Assembly (NCBI RefSeq): GCF_002250055.1
Contig: NZ_CP018866.1
Location: 612,501 to 676,500, forward strand
Source of the DNA: Sutcliffiella cohnii
GTDB lineage: Bacteria; Bacillota; Bacilli; Bacillales; Bacillaceae_I
Length of the DNA: 64,000 nucleotides
Direction: 5' to 3'
Shown: one piece after another, positions 18,560-27,580 of the stretch
How positions within the stretch are numbered: position 1 is the first letter of the stretch
Layout of the letters: the number at the start of each line of letters is the position of its first letter
The notes under the pieces: generated by a model
Told to the model about the DNA's origin: nothing
Seen by the model: only the letters and a program-made list of their open reading frames with translations
Database searches by the model: none
Translations under genes and position numbers: made by a program

Positions 18560-19562
18560 GCCACTTTTAGAAGTAAATGGATTAAAACAATATTTTCCTA
18601 TTAAGGGGGGTATGTTAGGCCGCACAGTTAATCATGTAAAAGCTGTTGATGATATAAGCTTTATAGTGAATGAAGGAGAAACGGTTAGTATTGTAGGAGA
18701 GTCTGGTTGTGGGAAATCAACAACTGGTCGTGCAATTTTAAGATTAGAAGATCCTACGGAAGGGGAAATAGTATTTGAAGGTGAAGATTTACTAGCATTA
18801 AGTAAATCGAAAATGCGTAAAAAGCGGAAGGACCTACAAATAATATTCCAAGACCCTTACGCATCGCTAAATCCTCGTCAAACGGTTAGCCAAATTATTG
18901 AAGAGGCGTTAGAAATTCAAAATGTTGTACCGAGACGAGAAAGAAGACAAAAAGTTATAGATTTGCTGGAAACGGTAGGAATCGGAGCTCATCAAATTGA
19001 CCGACATCCTCATGAATTCAGTGGAGGGCAACGTCAACGTATCGGTATTGCACGGGCATTATCAGTAAATCCTAAGTTAATTATTTGTGATGAGGCTGTT
19101 TCGGCTCTAGATGTATCGATTCAAGCTCAAGTTTTAAATTTACTAAAGGATTTACAGCGTAAGTTTAAATTAACGTATTTATTTATTTCTCATGATTTAG
19201 GAGTAGTTCGCCATATATCTGACCGAATTATCGTTATGTATCTTGGGAAGATTGTAGAGGTTGCTGATAAAAAATCGTTGTTCGAAAACCCACAACACCC
19301 ATATACGAAAGCTTTACTATCAGCGATACCAAGTACAAACATTGAGCAGAAAAAAGAACGTATTATCCTAAAAGGAGATGTACCTTCTCCAATTAATCCA
19401 CCACAAGGTTGCCGTTTTCATACAAGATGTCCTTATGCTATGGAACGTTGTGCTTCCGAAGAACCGAAACTACATTCGATTCCGGGTGCTACACAACAAG
19501 TAGCATGCCACCTTGTGGAAGAAGGCTCAGTAGATTATAGTAAATTAACTGCAAATTATTAA
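18552..19562 (+). CDS. Peptide ABC transporter ATPase, DppF type
   Basis: A 336-residue partner ATPase with Walker A GESGCGKS, Q-loop FQDPYASLNPRQTV (the F-type hallmark), signature FSGGQRQR and Walker B LIICDEAV. C-terminal Cys motif CRFHTRCPYAMERC. It forms the heterodimeric motor with the D subunit. Last gene of the operon, followed by a strong terminator. Confidence 0.92.
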   Translation: MSKPLLEVNGLKQYFPIKGGMLGRTVNHVKAVDDISFIVNEGETVSIVGESGCGKSTTGRAILRLEDPTEGEIVFEGEDLLALSKSKMRKKRKDLQIIFQDPYASLNPRQTVSQIIEEALEIQNVVPRRERRQKVIDLLETVGIGAHQIDRHPHEFSGGQRQRIGIARALSVNPKLIICDEAVSALDVSIQAQVLNLLKDLQRKFKLTYLFISHDLGVVRHISDRIIVMYLGKIVEVADKKSLFENPQHPYTKALLSAIPSTNIEQKKERIILKGDVPSPINPPQGCRFHTRCPYAMERCASEEPKLHSIPGATQQVACHLVEEGSVDYSKLTANY

Positions 19563-19581
19563 TATAGAAAAAAGCAGGGGT

Positions 19582-19627
19582 GTCCAAAAGGTCAGTAGAG
19601 ACTGACTTTTTGGACCTTTTTTTTGTG
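19582..19627 (+). terminator. Terminator of the peptide permease operon
   Basis: GTCCAAAAGGTCAGT pairs with ACTGACTTTTTGGAC (one mismatch) around AGAG, followed by eight T. Confidence 0.92.
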
Positions 19628-19911
19628 AGATGAACACATGGTTATAAAAACTTGTAGAGCACTATGAGGATTAAATTTTTAATTGTAATAGTGCTACATC
19701 CCTTAAACTAAAATAAATAAATTCATTTAAATGACAGCAAAATATAGGTAAAGTTGTAGAAGGAGTAAAACTAAGTCACCAAGTGTGTTTCTGTTTATCA
19801 AATATATACAAAAAATTAGTGTTAAAACGGAAGCAGGAAAAATATAACGTAAAGTAGAATTATTGTAGAATTATTATAGGAAATGAAAACGGAAATGAGG
19901 AGAATGAACCG

Positions 19912-20820
19912 TTGCGAGGAAGAGTTTCTATATTGTTTGTTTTAGTTGCTGCGATACTTTGGGGAACAACAGGTACAGCTCAAGCTTTAGCTCCAGCGGG
20001 TGTTCATCCTATTTCTTTTGGAGCGATGCGACTAGCGATTGGTGGGTTAACGCTATTCGTATTTATTTGGATACAAGGTAATATATCGTTTCATAATTGG
20101 CCGAAAAAATTACTATTTCTAGCAGTTATCTGTATGACGCTTTACCAACCGTTCTTTTTTACAGCAGTGAGTATGACCGGTATTGCGGTAGGTACTGTTA
20201 TTGGAATTGGAAGTGCACCTATTACTGCTGGATTGCTTGAATGGATCGTACAGAAAAAACGACCGACGAAACAATGGGGGATTGCTACGAGTGTTGCGAT
20301 AATTGGCTGTTTATTACTTTTTATTCAAAAAGATGCAGTGTCCCTAAATATGACAGGTGTTGTTTGTGCCTTTGCTGCAGGTACCTCGTTTGCTGGTTAT
20401 ACGTTAGTGAGTAAGCAATTGATAAAAAGTCATTCACCTAATGCAGTAGTTGCAGTTGTTTTTACATTGAGTGGAATGTGTTTACTACCATCATTATTTC
20501 TTTTTGACCTTACTTGGTTCCTAGAGGTTAATGGCTTCGTATCTAGTTTGTATATTGGTGTTATTGCAACTGCCTTCGCATATCTTTTATTTGCAAAAGG
20601 ATTAATGAATGTTAGTGGTTCTACTGCAGTTACGCTTACTTTGGCTGAGCCGATGACAGCTGCATTATTAGGTGTTTTTCTAATTGGGGAGACATTAAAT
20701 TGGATATCTTGGATAGGAGTATTTTGTATTTTTATAGCGATAATTATTATTTCAATGAAACCGAAAAAATTAAAAAATGATGGTGATGTGCCAGTCACGA
20801 TTCGAAAGGTTGGAGGATAA
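19912..20820 (+). CDS. EamA/DMT-family metabolite exporter
   Basis: A 302-residue membrane protein with ten hydrophobic segments arranged as two EamA repeats (drug/metabolite transporter superfamily). The first starts ILFVLVAAILWGTTGTAQAL; the second around ACAFAAGTSFAGYTLVSKQL ends TLTLAEPMTAALLGVFLIGETL. Start is a TTG after ATGAGGAGAATG. Relatives export amino acids or other small metabolites; the substrate is unknown. It abuts the acetyltransferase remnant with no gap. Confidence 0.85.
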   Translation: MRGRVSILFVLVAAILWGTTGTAQALAPAGVHPISFGAMRLAIGGLTLFVFIWIQGNISFHNWPKKLLFLAVICMTLYQPFFFTAVSMTGIAVGTVIGIGSAPITAGLLEWIVQKKRPTKQWGIATSVAIIGCLLLFIQKDAVSLNMTGVVCAFAAGTSFAGYTLVSKQLIKSHSPNAVVAVVFTLSGMCLLPSLFLFDLTWFLEVNGFVSSLYIGVIATAFAYLLFAKGLMNVSGSTAVTLTLAEPMTAALLGVFLIGETLNWISWIGVFCIFIAIIIISMKPKKLKNDGDVPVTIRKVGG

Positions 20821-21328
20821 ATGTTGGTAAGAAAGTTAGTAAGTGAAGATGCAGAAACATATTGGAACTTAAGATTAGAGGCATTAAAACAAAACCCTGA
20901 GGCGTTTGCTTCAAGTTACGAAGAGGCGGTACAAAAAGACAACCCAATTGAAGAAGTCCAACAAAATTTAATTACAAAAGGTAGTTATACTTTTGGTGCT
21001 TTTAAAGAAAATAAATTAGTAGGTATGGTAACGCTAGTACGGGAAAAAGCAATAAAATTGAGGCATCGAGCAAACATATTTGCGATGTATGTTTCACCAA
21101 ATGCAAGAGGTACAGGTGTTGCAAAGGCACTAATACAAGCTACTATTGAGGAGGTAAATAGATTAGAAGGAGTCATAAAAATAAAACTTAACAGTCGTTG
21201 CATCAAATGAGAGTGCAAAAGGATTATACAGTAGTGTTGGCTTTCAAGTCTATGGAACAGAAAAGAAGGCATTGAAAGTAAACGAAACGTATTATGATGA
21301 AAAGCATATGGTTTTATTTTTAGACTAA
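20821..21328 (+). pseudogene. GNAT acetyltransferase broken by a frameshift
   Basis: The first 120 or so codons read as a GNAT enzyme (ALKQNPEAFASSYEEA, then the acetyl-CoA motif MYVSPNARGTGVAKALIQA). The frame then runs into a stop at 21208-21210. The missing end continues in the +1 frame from about 21190: TVVASNESAKGLYSSVGFQVYG through HMVLFLD to a stop at 21326-21328. One surplus A in CTTAACAGTC (about 21190) explains it. The shortened protein lacks motif B. Either a recent inactivation or a sequencing error. Confidence 0.85.
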
Positions 21329-21358
21329 TACAAATTACAAAGTCATGGAGGAGTTTAT

Positions 21359-22321
21359 TTGAATTACTTATTACTTGTAGTCGGCTTTGCCCTATTAATA
21401 AAAGGGGCCGACTTTTTTGTAAAAGGAGCTTCCAATATTTCTAGTTTATTACGAGTACCACCGATATTAATCGGTTTAACAATTGTAGCTTTTGGTACTA
21501 GTTCTCCTGAAGCCACAGTAAGTATAATTGCATCTTTGGAAGAAAATGCAGATGTTGCGTTAGGAAACGTTATTGGAAGTAATATATTTAATATTACACT
21601 CGTAATTGGATTAACTGCCTTTTTAAATCCGTTAAAGGTGGAAAGTGAAACAATTAGAAAAGAAATCCCCTTTACTCTTTTAGCGAGTGTCGCACTTTTA
21701 GTAGTAATGAGTGATATAGCGTTAAAAGTTTCAAGTGTAAATTTAATAACAAGAAGTGACGGAATAATTCTTCTGTTATTTTTTCTCATTTTCATGTACT
21801 ACATATTTGAAGTCGCAAGAAATAGTCGCGAGCAAACTAACAATATCAATGAAGCGGCAGCGACTGAAAATATTACATGGGGTAAAAATATTGTATTCAC
21901 TCTGATCGGCTTAGCTGCCATTATTTATGGTGGTGATTTAGTTGTAAAAAATAGTACAGAAATCGCTTACGCATTAGGAATGAGTGAAACATTAGTCGGA
22001 TTAACAATCGTTGCAATTGGGACGTCACTTCCAGAACTAGTTACGTCTATAACAGCAGCAATTAAAAAACAAAGTGAAATTGCATTAGGAAATATAGTGG
22101 GAAGTAATATATTTAATATCCTCTTTGTGTTAGGTTCTGCATCGGTTGTGTCACCGTTAGCGGTTAATGGTAAGGTGTTTGTAGATGCAATATTTATGAT
22201 CATTATGACATTCATTTTATTAATTTTCTCTAGAACACGTTATAGAGTAGGGAAAATAGAGGGATTAGTACTCGCAACGACATATATTGCGTATATGATT
22301 TTCATTATTTTAAGAAATTGA
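21359..22321 (+). CDS. Calcium/sodium antiporter, CaCA family (YrbG-like)
   Basis: A 320-residue membrane protein with about ten helices in two inverted repeats. Each repeat carries an alpha motif: GTSSPEATVSIIASLEENADVALGN-type in the first (about residues 45-75) and GTSLPELVTSITAAIKKQSEIALGN-type in the second (about 222-245), each followed by GSNIFNI. The acidic residues of GTS-PE bind the cation. TTG start with GGAGGAG at a good distance. A second, more diverged CaCA protein lies at 40894. Confidence 0.9.
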   Translation: MNYLLLVVGFALLIKGADFFVKGASNISSLLRVPPILIGLTIVAFGTSSPEATVSIIASLEENADVALGNVIGSNIFNITLVIGLTAFLNPLKVESETIRKEIPFTLLASVALLVVMSDIALKVSSVNLITRSDGIILLLFFLIFMYYIFEVARNSREQTNNINEAAATENITWGKNIVFTLIGLAAIIYGGDLVVKNSTEIAYALGMSETLVGLTIVAIGTSLPELVTSITAAIKKQSEIALGNIVGSNIFNILFVLGSASVVSPLAVNGKVFVDAIFMIIMTFILLIFSRTRYRVGKIEGLVLATTYIAYMIFIILRN

Positions 22322-22322
22322 A

Positions 22323-22350
22323 AAAGGTGGCTATTATTAGCTGCTTTTTT
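22323..22350 (+). terminator. Weak terminator after the CaCA gene
   Basis: AAAGGTGGCTA with TAGCTGCTTTTTT forms a short imperfect hairpin and a T run just after the stop codon. Confidence 0.5.
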
Positions 22351-22436
22351 TCATGTGCAAATCTTTAATAAAGGATATTGCTGCAACCCTACCGAATATT
22401 CTTAATAGAGTAAAACAAACGAGTAGGAGGATTATA

Positions 22437-23576
22437 ATGTTAGTCAAAAAAATGAAAGAAGATAAATATAAGGAAGCTATCCAATTATCTGAATATGCTT
22501 TCCAATATAAAGTGCCTTTAGATGAAATAGAAAAACGAATAGAACGTATGAAAAAAAACCATATACTGTATGGAATATTAGAGGACGATGTGTTAGTAGC
22601 CAAATTACATCTATTACCGTTCGAGATACATTTAGGTGAGCAAAAGTGGAAGATGGGCGGAATTGCAGGTGTTGCAACATATCCAGAATATCGCAGAAAG
22701 GGATATGTTAAAGAGTTGCTAACTCATAGTTTACACGTAATGAAAGAGGAAGGGTACACTGTTTCGATGCTACATCCGTTCTCTATCCCGTTTTATAGAA
22801 AATATGGGTGGGAAGTGCTGTCTAATCGATTGAAATGCACATTTACGAAGAGTGACTTAGTAATGTTGCCTACTGATACAAATACCGGAAAAATTAAGCG
22901 GTACCGTGATGTGAGTGACTTTACTGATTTAAGTACTGTGTATGATCAGTATGCTAGTACGTTCTCGGGTATGCTTGTACGTAGTAAAGATTGGTGGGAA
23001 CAAATTACGGAAGGTTTACATGCTGCTATTTACTACGAAGATATAGTGCCTACTGGGTATTTATTATATTCCATTAAAGATTCGAAAATGGAAGTGGAAG
23101 AATTTGTGGCTCTCGATAAAGGGGCAAGAAACGGGCTATGGAATTTTATATGCCAACACGATTCCATGGTTAATACGCTTGAAATAATAACGAACGAGAG
23201 AGATCCACTCATCTACTCACTCGTAAACCCTAATATAAAAATGGAAGTTTCTCCTTATTTTATGACGCGGATTGTAAATGTTGAAGCATTTATAAAACAA
23301 TATAAGTTTAACAAAAGTAGAGAAAGTGTGAAAATAAAAATAACAGATACTTTTGCTCCGTGGAATGAACAAACGTTTCTAATAGGAGAAGAAAAATCCA
23401 GTAATCATTCTGAAGAAATGGAAATGACGATTAATACTTTTTCTTCCCTAACATTCGGCTATAAAAGACCAAGAGAACTATATGAGGCTGGTTTTATTAC
23501 AGGCAAAAAAGAACAAATAGAAAAGCTCGAAGATTTAATACCTATACAACAAACATATTTTTACGATTTCTTTTAA
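22437..23576 (+). CDS. Eis-like GNAT N-acetyltransferase
   Basis: A 379-residue protein of the Eis architecture: an N-terminal GNAT domain (GVATYPEYRRKGYVKELLTHSL at about residues 78-99, the acetyl-CoA loop), a second degenerate GNAT domain and a C-terminal sterol-carrier-like domain ending FYDFF, whose terminal carboxylate is catalytic in Eis proteins. ATG 22437 follows TAGGAGGATT. Mycobacterial Eis acetylates aminoglycosides and other amines; for Bacillus relatives the natural substrate is unknown. Confidence 0.82.
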   Translation: MLVKKMKEDKYKEAIQLSEYAFQYKVPLDEIEKRIERMKKNHILYGILEDDVLVAKLHLLPFEIHLGEQKWKMGGIAGVATYPEYRRKGYVKELLTHSLHVMKEEGYTVSMLHPFSIPFYRKYGWEVLSNRLKCTFTKSDLVMLPTDTNTGKIKRYRDVSDFTDLSTVYDQYASTFSGMLVRSKDWWEQITEGLHAAIYYEDIVPTGYLLYSIKDSKMEVEEFVALDKGARNGLWNFICQHDSMVNTLEIITNERDPLIYSLVNPNIKMEVSPYFMTRIVNVEAFIKQYKFNKSRESVKIKITDTFAPWNEQTFLIGEEKSSNHSEEMEMTINTFSSLTFGYKRPRELYEAGFITGKKEQIEKLEDLIPIQQTYFYDFF

Positions 23577-23616
23577 TTGGTAATAATGAAGATAAAAGCA
23601 ATAAAAGGGTGAAATA

Positions 23617-23856
23617 ATGAGATTTGTAGATGAATTATACACTTTTTATCGAGATCAATTTACTGGTTCTGAATTTGATGCAGAAATAATTGCAGCAGCC
23701 ATTTTAGATGATTTAGAGCGGGTAGACGTTTTGAGGTTGTTAGGGGAATTAGAAGATGAAGAATTGTACGGTTTGTTAGGATTTTATTTAGTAGAAAACT
23801 TAAAAACAAAGATGGCAAAAGACGGCTATATTGAAAGAGATACCAGACTACATTAA
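23617..23856 (+). CDS. Small acidic protein, 79 residues, unknown function
   Basis: A 79-residue soluble, acidic, helical protein (ELYTFYRDQFTGSEFDAEIIAAAILDDLER...). It resembles small uncharacterised Bacillus proteins of a DUF family (possibly DUF6154), which I cannot confirm. Ribosome site AAAAGGGTG. Followed 33 bp later by the TPR gene in the same direction, so probably cotranscribed. Confidence 0.65.
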   Translation: MRFVDELYTFYRDQFTGSEFDAEIIAAAILDDLERVDVLRLLGELEDEELYGLLGFYLVENLKTKMAKDGYIERDTRLH

Positions 23857-23889
23857 AGTAGTGAAACAACATTTAGAAAGGAAAGCAAA

Positions 23890-24495
23890 ATGGATTCCAT
23901 ACAAAGAATAAGAAATGAAATGGAAAAGTTACAGGAATTGGTTTATTTTGATGAAAATCACTTTCTTCGTGAAAAAGTAGAAAATCTATCAAAGTTAGAG
24001 ACAATCATTCAAAATGTTGAAGAAATTGGGAAGGTAGCAAGTAAAAATGATGATGTGCAATTTATCTATTTCGGATCTTTAGGTAATCTTTATAGAATAA
24101 AAGAAGAACCGGAAAAAGCGATCTTCTACTTAGAACAAGCAATAGATATTGCTTTACGAGTGAGCGATAACAATAAGTATGTTACGACTTTAATTAGATT
24201 AGGAGAAGCGAAGAAATATAATAATGAGTTAGAAGAGGCACTAACGTATTTTGAAAAGGCATTAACCGTATGCAATGAGGAAAATTTAATATCGTTGATT
24301 GATTTTGCCTATCAACATAAAGGAAAATGTCTTTTAGAATTAGACAGATTAGAAGAGTCCATTATCAGCTTAACAGAAGCGCTTAAAATAAGGGTGAAAA
24401 AAGGGGATAAAGCACTTATTAAGTCTACTAAAGACGCAATTCAATTGGGATATAAGATGTTAAAAGAAAAAACACTCCCTTATTCTAGTATTTAA
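23890..24495 (+). CDS. TPR-repeat protein
   Basis: A 201-residue soluble protein built of tetratricopeptide repeats: FIYFGSLGNLYRIKEEPEKAIFYLEQAIDIA, then VTTLIRLGEAKKYNNELEEALTYFEKALTV, then AYQHKGKCLLELDRLEESIISLTEALKI. It lacks an HTH domain, so it is not itself a Rap or NprR-type regulator, and probably mediates protein contact. It ends 2 bp before the next start codon. Confidence 0.75.
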   Translation: MDSIQRIRNEMEKLQELVYFDENHFLREKVENLSKLETIIQNVEEIGKVASKNDDVQFIYFGSLGNLYRIKEEPEKAIFYLEQAIDIALRVSDNNKYVTTLIRLGEAKKYNNELEEALTYFEKALTVCNEENLISLIDFAYQHKGKCLLELDRLEESIISLTEALKIRVKKGDKALIKSTKDAIQLGYKMLKEKTLPYSSI

Positions 24496-24497
24496 CT

Positions 24498-25007
24498 ATG
24501 GAAAAAGGAAAAATAATACTATTAAACGGTGTTTCAAGTTCTGGAAAGTCTACATTATCAAGGGAGTTAGTAGCTGTCTTACCTCACTATTTTCATTTTA
24601 GTATTGATGACTATGATTACATTATTGAAAAAATGGAAGATAGGCAGGAAGGTAAATTAATTCCTATCCCAACGGAGTACTATTTTCATCGTAATATTGC
24701 AATGTTTTCAAATAGTGGTGTGAATCTTGTAGTTGATCATATTTTGCACGATCAATTAACATTAAAAGATTGGTTTGAAGTTTTAAACGGCTATCCTGTC
24801 TTTTATGTTGGTGTCCATTGCCCGGTTGAGGAATTGGCTAGAAGAGAACTGGCAAGAGGAGATAGAAGAATTGGCCAAAGTAAAGAGCAATTATTATTTG
24901 TTCATCAAAATGATGAAGTGTATGATGTCGAAGTAAATACGTTCATTGAACAACGTTCCGATTGTGTAAATAAAATTATTCAAAAACTAAACGTAAAAGC
25001 ATTTTAA
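24498..25007 (+). CDS. Chloramphenicol phosphotransferase-like P-loop kinase
   Basis: A 169-residue protein with Walker A GVSSSGKST (residues 11-19) and the pattern of the CPT-like family: SIDDYDY after the P-loop, VDHILHD in the middle, FYVGVHCPVEELARRELARGDR with the arginine-rich lid, and a QSKEQ/VH segment. Streptomyces CPT phosphorylates chloramphenicol; chromosomal Bacillus homologues have unknown substrates, so resistance should not be assumed. No ribosome site of its own; it starts 2 bp after the TPR gene and is likely translated by coupling. Confidence 0.78.
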   Translation: MEKGKIILLNGVSSSGKSTLSRELVAVLPHYFHFSIDDYDYIIEKMEDRQEGKLIPIPTEYYFHRNIAMFSNSGVNLVVDHILHDQLTLKDWFEVLNGYPVFYVGVHCPVEELARRELARGDRRIGQSKEQLLFVHQNDEVYDVEVNTFIEQRSDCVNKIIQKLNVKAF

Positions 25008-25015
25008 AGTAGAAG

Positions 25016-25466
25016 GAGGTTGGGACACAACTATTTTTATCAAAGTAAAAAACGAACAAAAAATAGTAGAGTGGAAATAACCCGCTCCGGAAATATACTT
25101 CGCTTTCCGCGGGCTTGGCTAGCTCCGGGCGTTAGCGGCTAGCAAACCTCCCAATCCGTCCGTACGATAAGTCAACATCGACACACTGTCGTTCGTCGTG
25201 TTTCCTATATCTCCTACCGGATTGGTCCAGTTTGTACGCCGCTGATCGAACGCCCTCCGCTTTTCGTGCTGGTGAGCCTCCTCGTGCTAAAGCACTGCTA
25301 TCTTCTCACCTATGCCTTTGCTCCCGCAGGACAAGGAAGGCTTCGGCAGCGAAACATCGCACGAAGAAAAATGCGGAGGCATTTTTCGAGGAGTCTACGT
25401 ATATTTCCTCCGCTAATTCTGCGATTGTTTTTTTATCATGATCATTTTAGTTTTGTCTCAGCCTCT
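25016..25466. repeat. Dispersed fold-back repeat, copy A
   Basis: An intergenic element of about 450 bp between convergent gene ends. Its ends form imperfect inverted repeats of about 45 bp (GAGGTTGGGACACAACTA left; the complement of TAGTTTTGTCTCAGCCTC right). Inside lie conserved blocks shared with copies B and C: CGCTCCGGAAATATACTTCG and CTTTCCGCGGGC, then GGTGAGCCTCCTCGTGCT with an inner GTGCT/AGCAC stem, then GGAGTCTACGTATATTTCCT. The middle contains copy-specific insert sequence. G+C is far above that of its surroundings. No believable gene inside. Confidence 0.85.
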
Positions 25467-25494
25467 TTCTTTTAATGTGTGTTCTAGAGAAATG

Positions 25495-26575
25495 TTACTT
25501 TCCAACATAGATTGATTGAGGGCGGTATATCGTGTTGTTTTCGGCTTGTTCAAGTACGTGGGCGGTCCAGCCTACCATTCTACTAGCGGTAAAGGTTGGA
25601 GTGAACATTTCTGGGGGAAAATCAATCGCCTTCATTATGGCAGCAGCATAATATTCCACATTAGTATATAAGGAGCGTCCAGGTTTTAATTCGTTTAATT
25701 GGTCAATACATATTTGTTCCACTTCCATTGCAAGGTCAAGCCATTCATCCTTACCAACAAATTTTGTAAGTTTCTCCTTTAACGCCATGGCTCTCGGATC
25801 GTGAGTTTTATAAACACGATGACCAAAGCCCATTAATTTTTCACCATTTAATATTTTAGTTCTAATATACTCCACTATGTTTTCAAGTTTGGCTGTTTCA
25901 TTTAGTAGGTCAATTACTCCAGAAGGTGCACCACCGTGAAGCGGTCCTTTCATCGTCCCAATAGCAGAGGTGATAGCAGAAACGATATCTGATTCAGTAG
26001 AGGCAGTTACTCTTGCCGAAAAAGTAGATGCGTTCATGCCATGTTCCATCGTTAATATCATATACGTCTCTAGAGCGGAAACATGTGCTGGGTCGGGAAC
26101 GTTACCGTTTAACATGTATAGAAAGTTCTCAACATGACCGTAACAATCATTTGGAGGAATATAATCTAAACCTTTTTTACGTCTAGTATGATACGCGATA
26201 ATAGAAGGAACAATTGCCGTTAAATACATTGCTTGTGAGATGGAAGGTTTCCAGTTAAATTCTATCGTCCCTAAGGATGAGATAGTGGTACGAATCACAC
26301 CCATTAAGTCCATGTTTGGAGGAAGAGAATCTATTATTGTTTTTGTTGTGTCTGTTAAGTCGAGATATTCCTTCCAGTCCTTATTAAACTGTTGAAGTTG
26401 GTGTTTTTCTCCTATTTCACCGTACCATAAAAGGTAAGCTACTTCCTCAAATGAATAATTTTTAGTTAGTTCTCCAATCTCATATCCGCGATAAATTAAT
26501 TTGCCGTTCTCTCCATCGATATCGCATATTTTTGTTTCTGCAGCTACAATCCCCTTTCAAACCTTTCTGAAACAT
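25495..26575 (-). pseudogene. citA: Citrate synthase CitA, frameshifted near the N-terminus
   Basis: A type-II-like short citrate synthase condensing acetyl-CoA and oxaloacetate. Catalytic landmarks are intact: HGMNASTFSARVTAST, LHGGAPSG and MGFGHRVYKTHDPRA. The ATG at 26575 (after AAGGGGAG) reads MFQKGLKG and then shifts at a run of four G (complement of 26551-26554). From 26550 the other frame continues IVAAETKICDIDGENGKLIYRG without a stop to the end. Upstream of the shift that frame meets TGA at once, so no other normal start restores the N-terminus. Reinitiation at ATG 26313 would lack about 87 residues. Divergent citR matches the B. subtilis citA-citR pair. Confidence 0.85.
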
Positions 26576-26686
26576 AAAATCTCCCCTTTCCTTATTTAAG
26601 TTCATTTTATAAAATATAGTTAATTAAAAAAATTAAATATTTTTAAATTAATTAATTAAAAAACATAATTAATTAGGGGGGAAGCT

Positions 26687-27565
26687 ATGGAGTTCGCGTG
26701 GTTAAAAACATTTGTTACGGCTGCCGAATATGAAAATTTTAAACGCACAGCTGATGTGTTATTTATTTCACAGCCTACAGTAACGGTTCATGTAAAGCTT
26801 CTAGAAAAAGAGTTAGGAATAAAACTTTTTCAAAGAGAGGGTAGGAGAGTTAAATTAACGGAAGAAGGAGTGAGGTATTTAGAACACGCAAAAAAATTGC
26901 TATATGTATATGAAGAAGGATTGAAAGATATCAATTCTTTTAGTCAAGGCTATACAAAAAAACTATCCATCGCGATTTCTCCGTTAATAGCAGATACTAT
27001 TTTACCGTTTGTGTTAAAAAGTTATACGAAGCGTTATCCAGATGTAGAAATTGATGTGAAAATAGCGGAGTCCGTTGATATTGAAGAAATTGTACTTAAT
27101 GAGGAGGTAGACTTAGGGCTATCTTGTTTAAAAAGTACGAATACGAACTTGCATTCGGAAATGTTATACAAGGATGAAGTTGTTTTTGTTGCTCCTCATG
27201 ATGGGAGAGATTTTGAAACGGCTCCACCGTTAGATGAAGAGGAACTACTAACAAATAACTATCTTCTTACTCATAACCATCCAGCATACTGGGACACCTT
27301 AAGTTTATTGATAAAAAATAAAATACCAAGTGTAAAAATGATGAAGGTATCGCAAATCCATATAACGAAAAGGTTTATTAGTGAAGGGCTAGGTGTATCC
27401 TTTCTTCCAAGATCAACAGTGCGTCGTGAGCTCCTTGAAGGCAGATTGTTAGAAGTGTACTCCCATTCCTTTTCATTACCGGACGCCAATACGTACGCTA
27501 TTATGAAATATCACCATGAAAAACAGAAGGAATTTTTAACATTTTTAAAAAGGTATTATATATAA
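26687..27565 (+). CDS. citR: LysR-family regulator CitR
   Basis: A 292-residue LysR-type regulator. The winged HTH is at residues 1-60 (FVTAAEYENFKRTADVLFISQPTVTVHVKLLEKELGIKLFQREGRRVKLTEEG) and an effector-binding domain follows from about residue 90. It is divergent from citA across a 111-bp A/T-rich region with palindromic TTAATTAATTAA runs, where it probably binds. In B. subtilis CitR represses citA. Here the target gene is frameshifted while the regulator is intact. Confidence 0.85.
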   Translation: MEFAWLKTFVTAAEYENFKRTADVLFISQPTVTVHVKLLEKELGIKLFQREGRRVKLTEEGVRYLEHAKKLLYVYEEGLKDINSFSQGYTKKLSIAISPLIADTILPFVLKSYTKRYPDVEIDVKIAESVDIEEIVLNEEVDLGLSCLKSTNTNLHSEMLYKDEVVFVAPHDGRDFETAPPLDEEELLTNNYLLTHNHPAYWDTLSLLIKNKIPSVKMMKVSQIHITKRFISEGLGVSFLPRSTVRRELLEGRLLEVYSHSFSLPDANTYAIMKYHHEKQKEFLTFLKRYYI

Positions 27566-27580
27566 GAAGGGGGTAAAGGC

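Noticed and set aside
24498..25007. Chloramphenicol resistance gene
   Set aside because: Only fold-level resemblance to CPT; the chromosomal setting next to a TPR gene gives no support for a resistance role.
25232..25475. Short open frames in repeat copy A
   Set aside because: They follow the high-G+C repeat blocks in two frames, have no ribosome sites, and are not kept in copies B and C.
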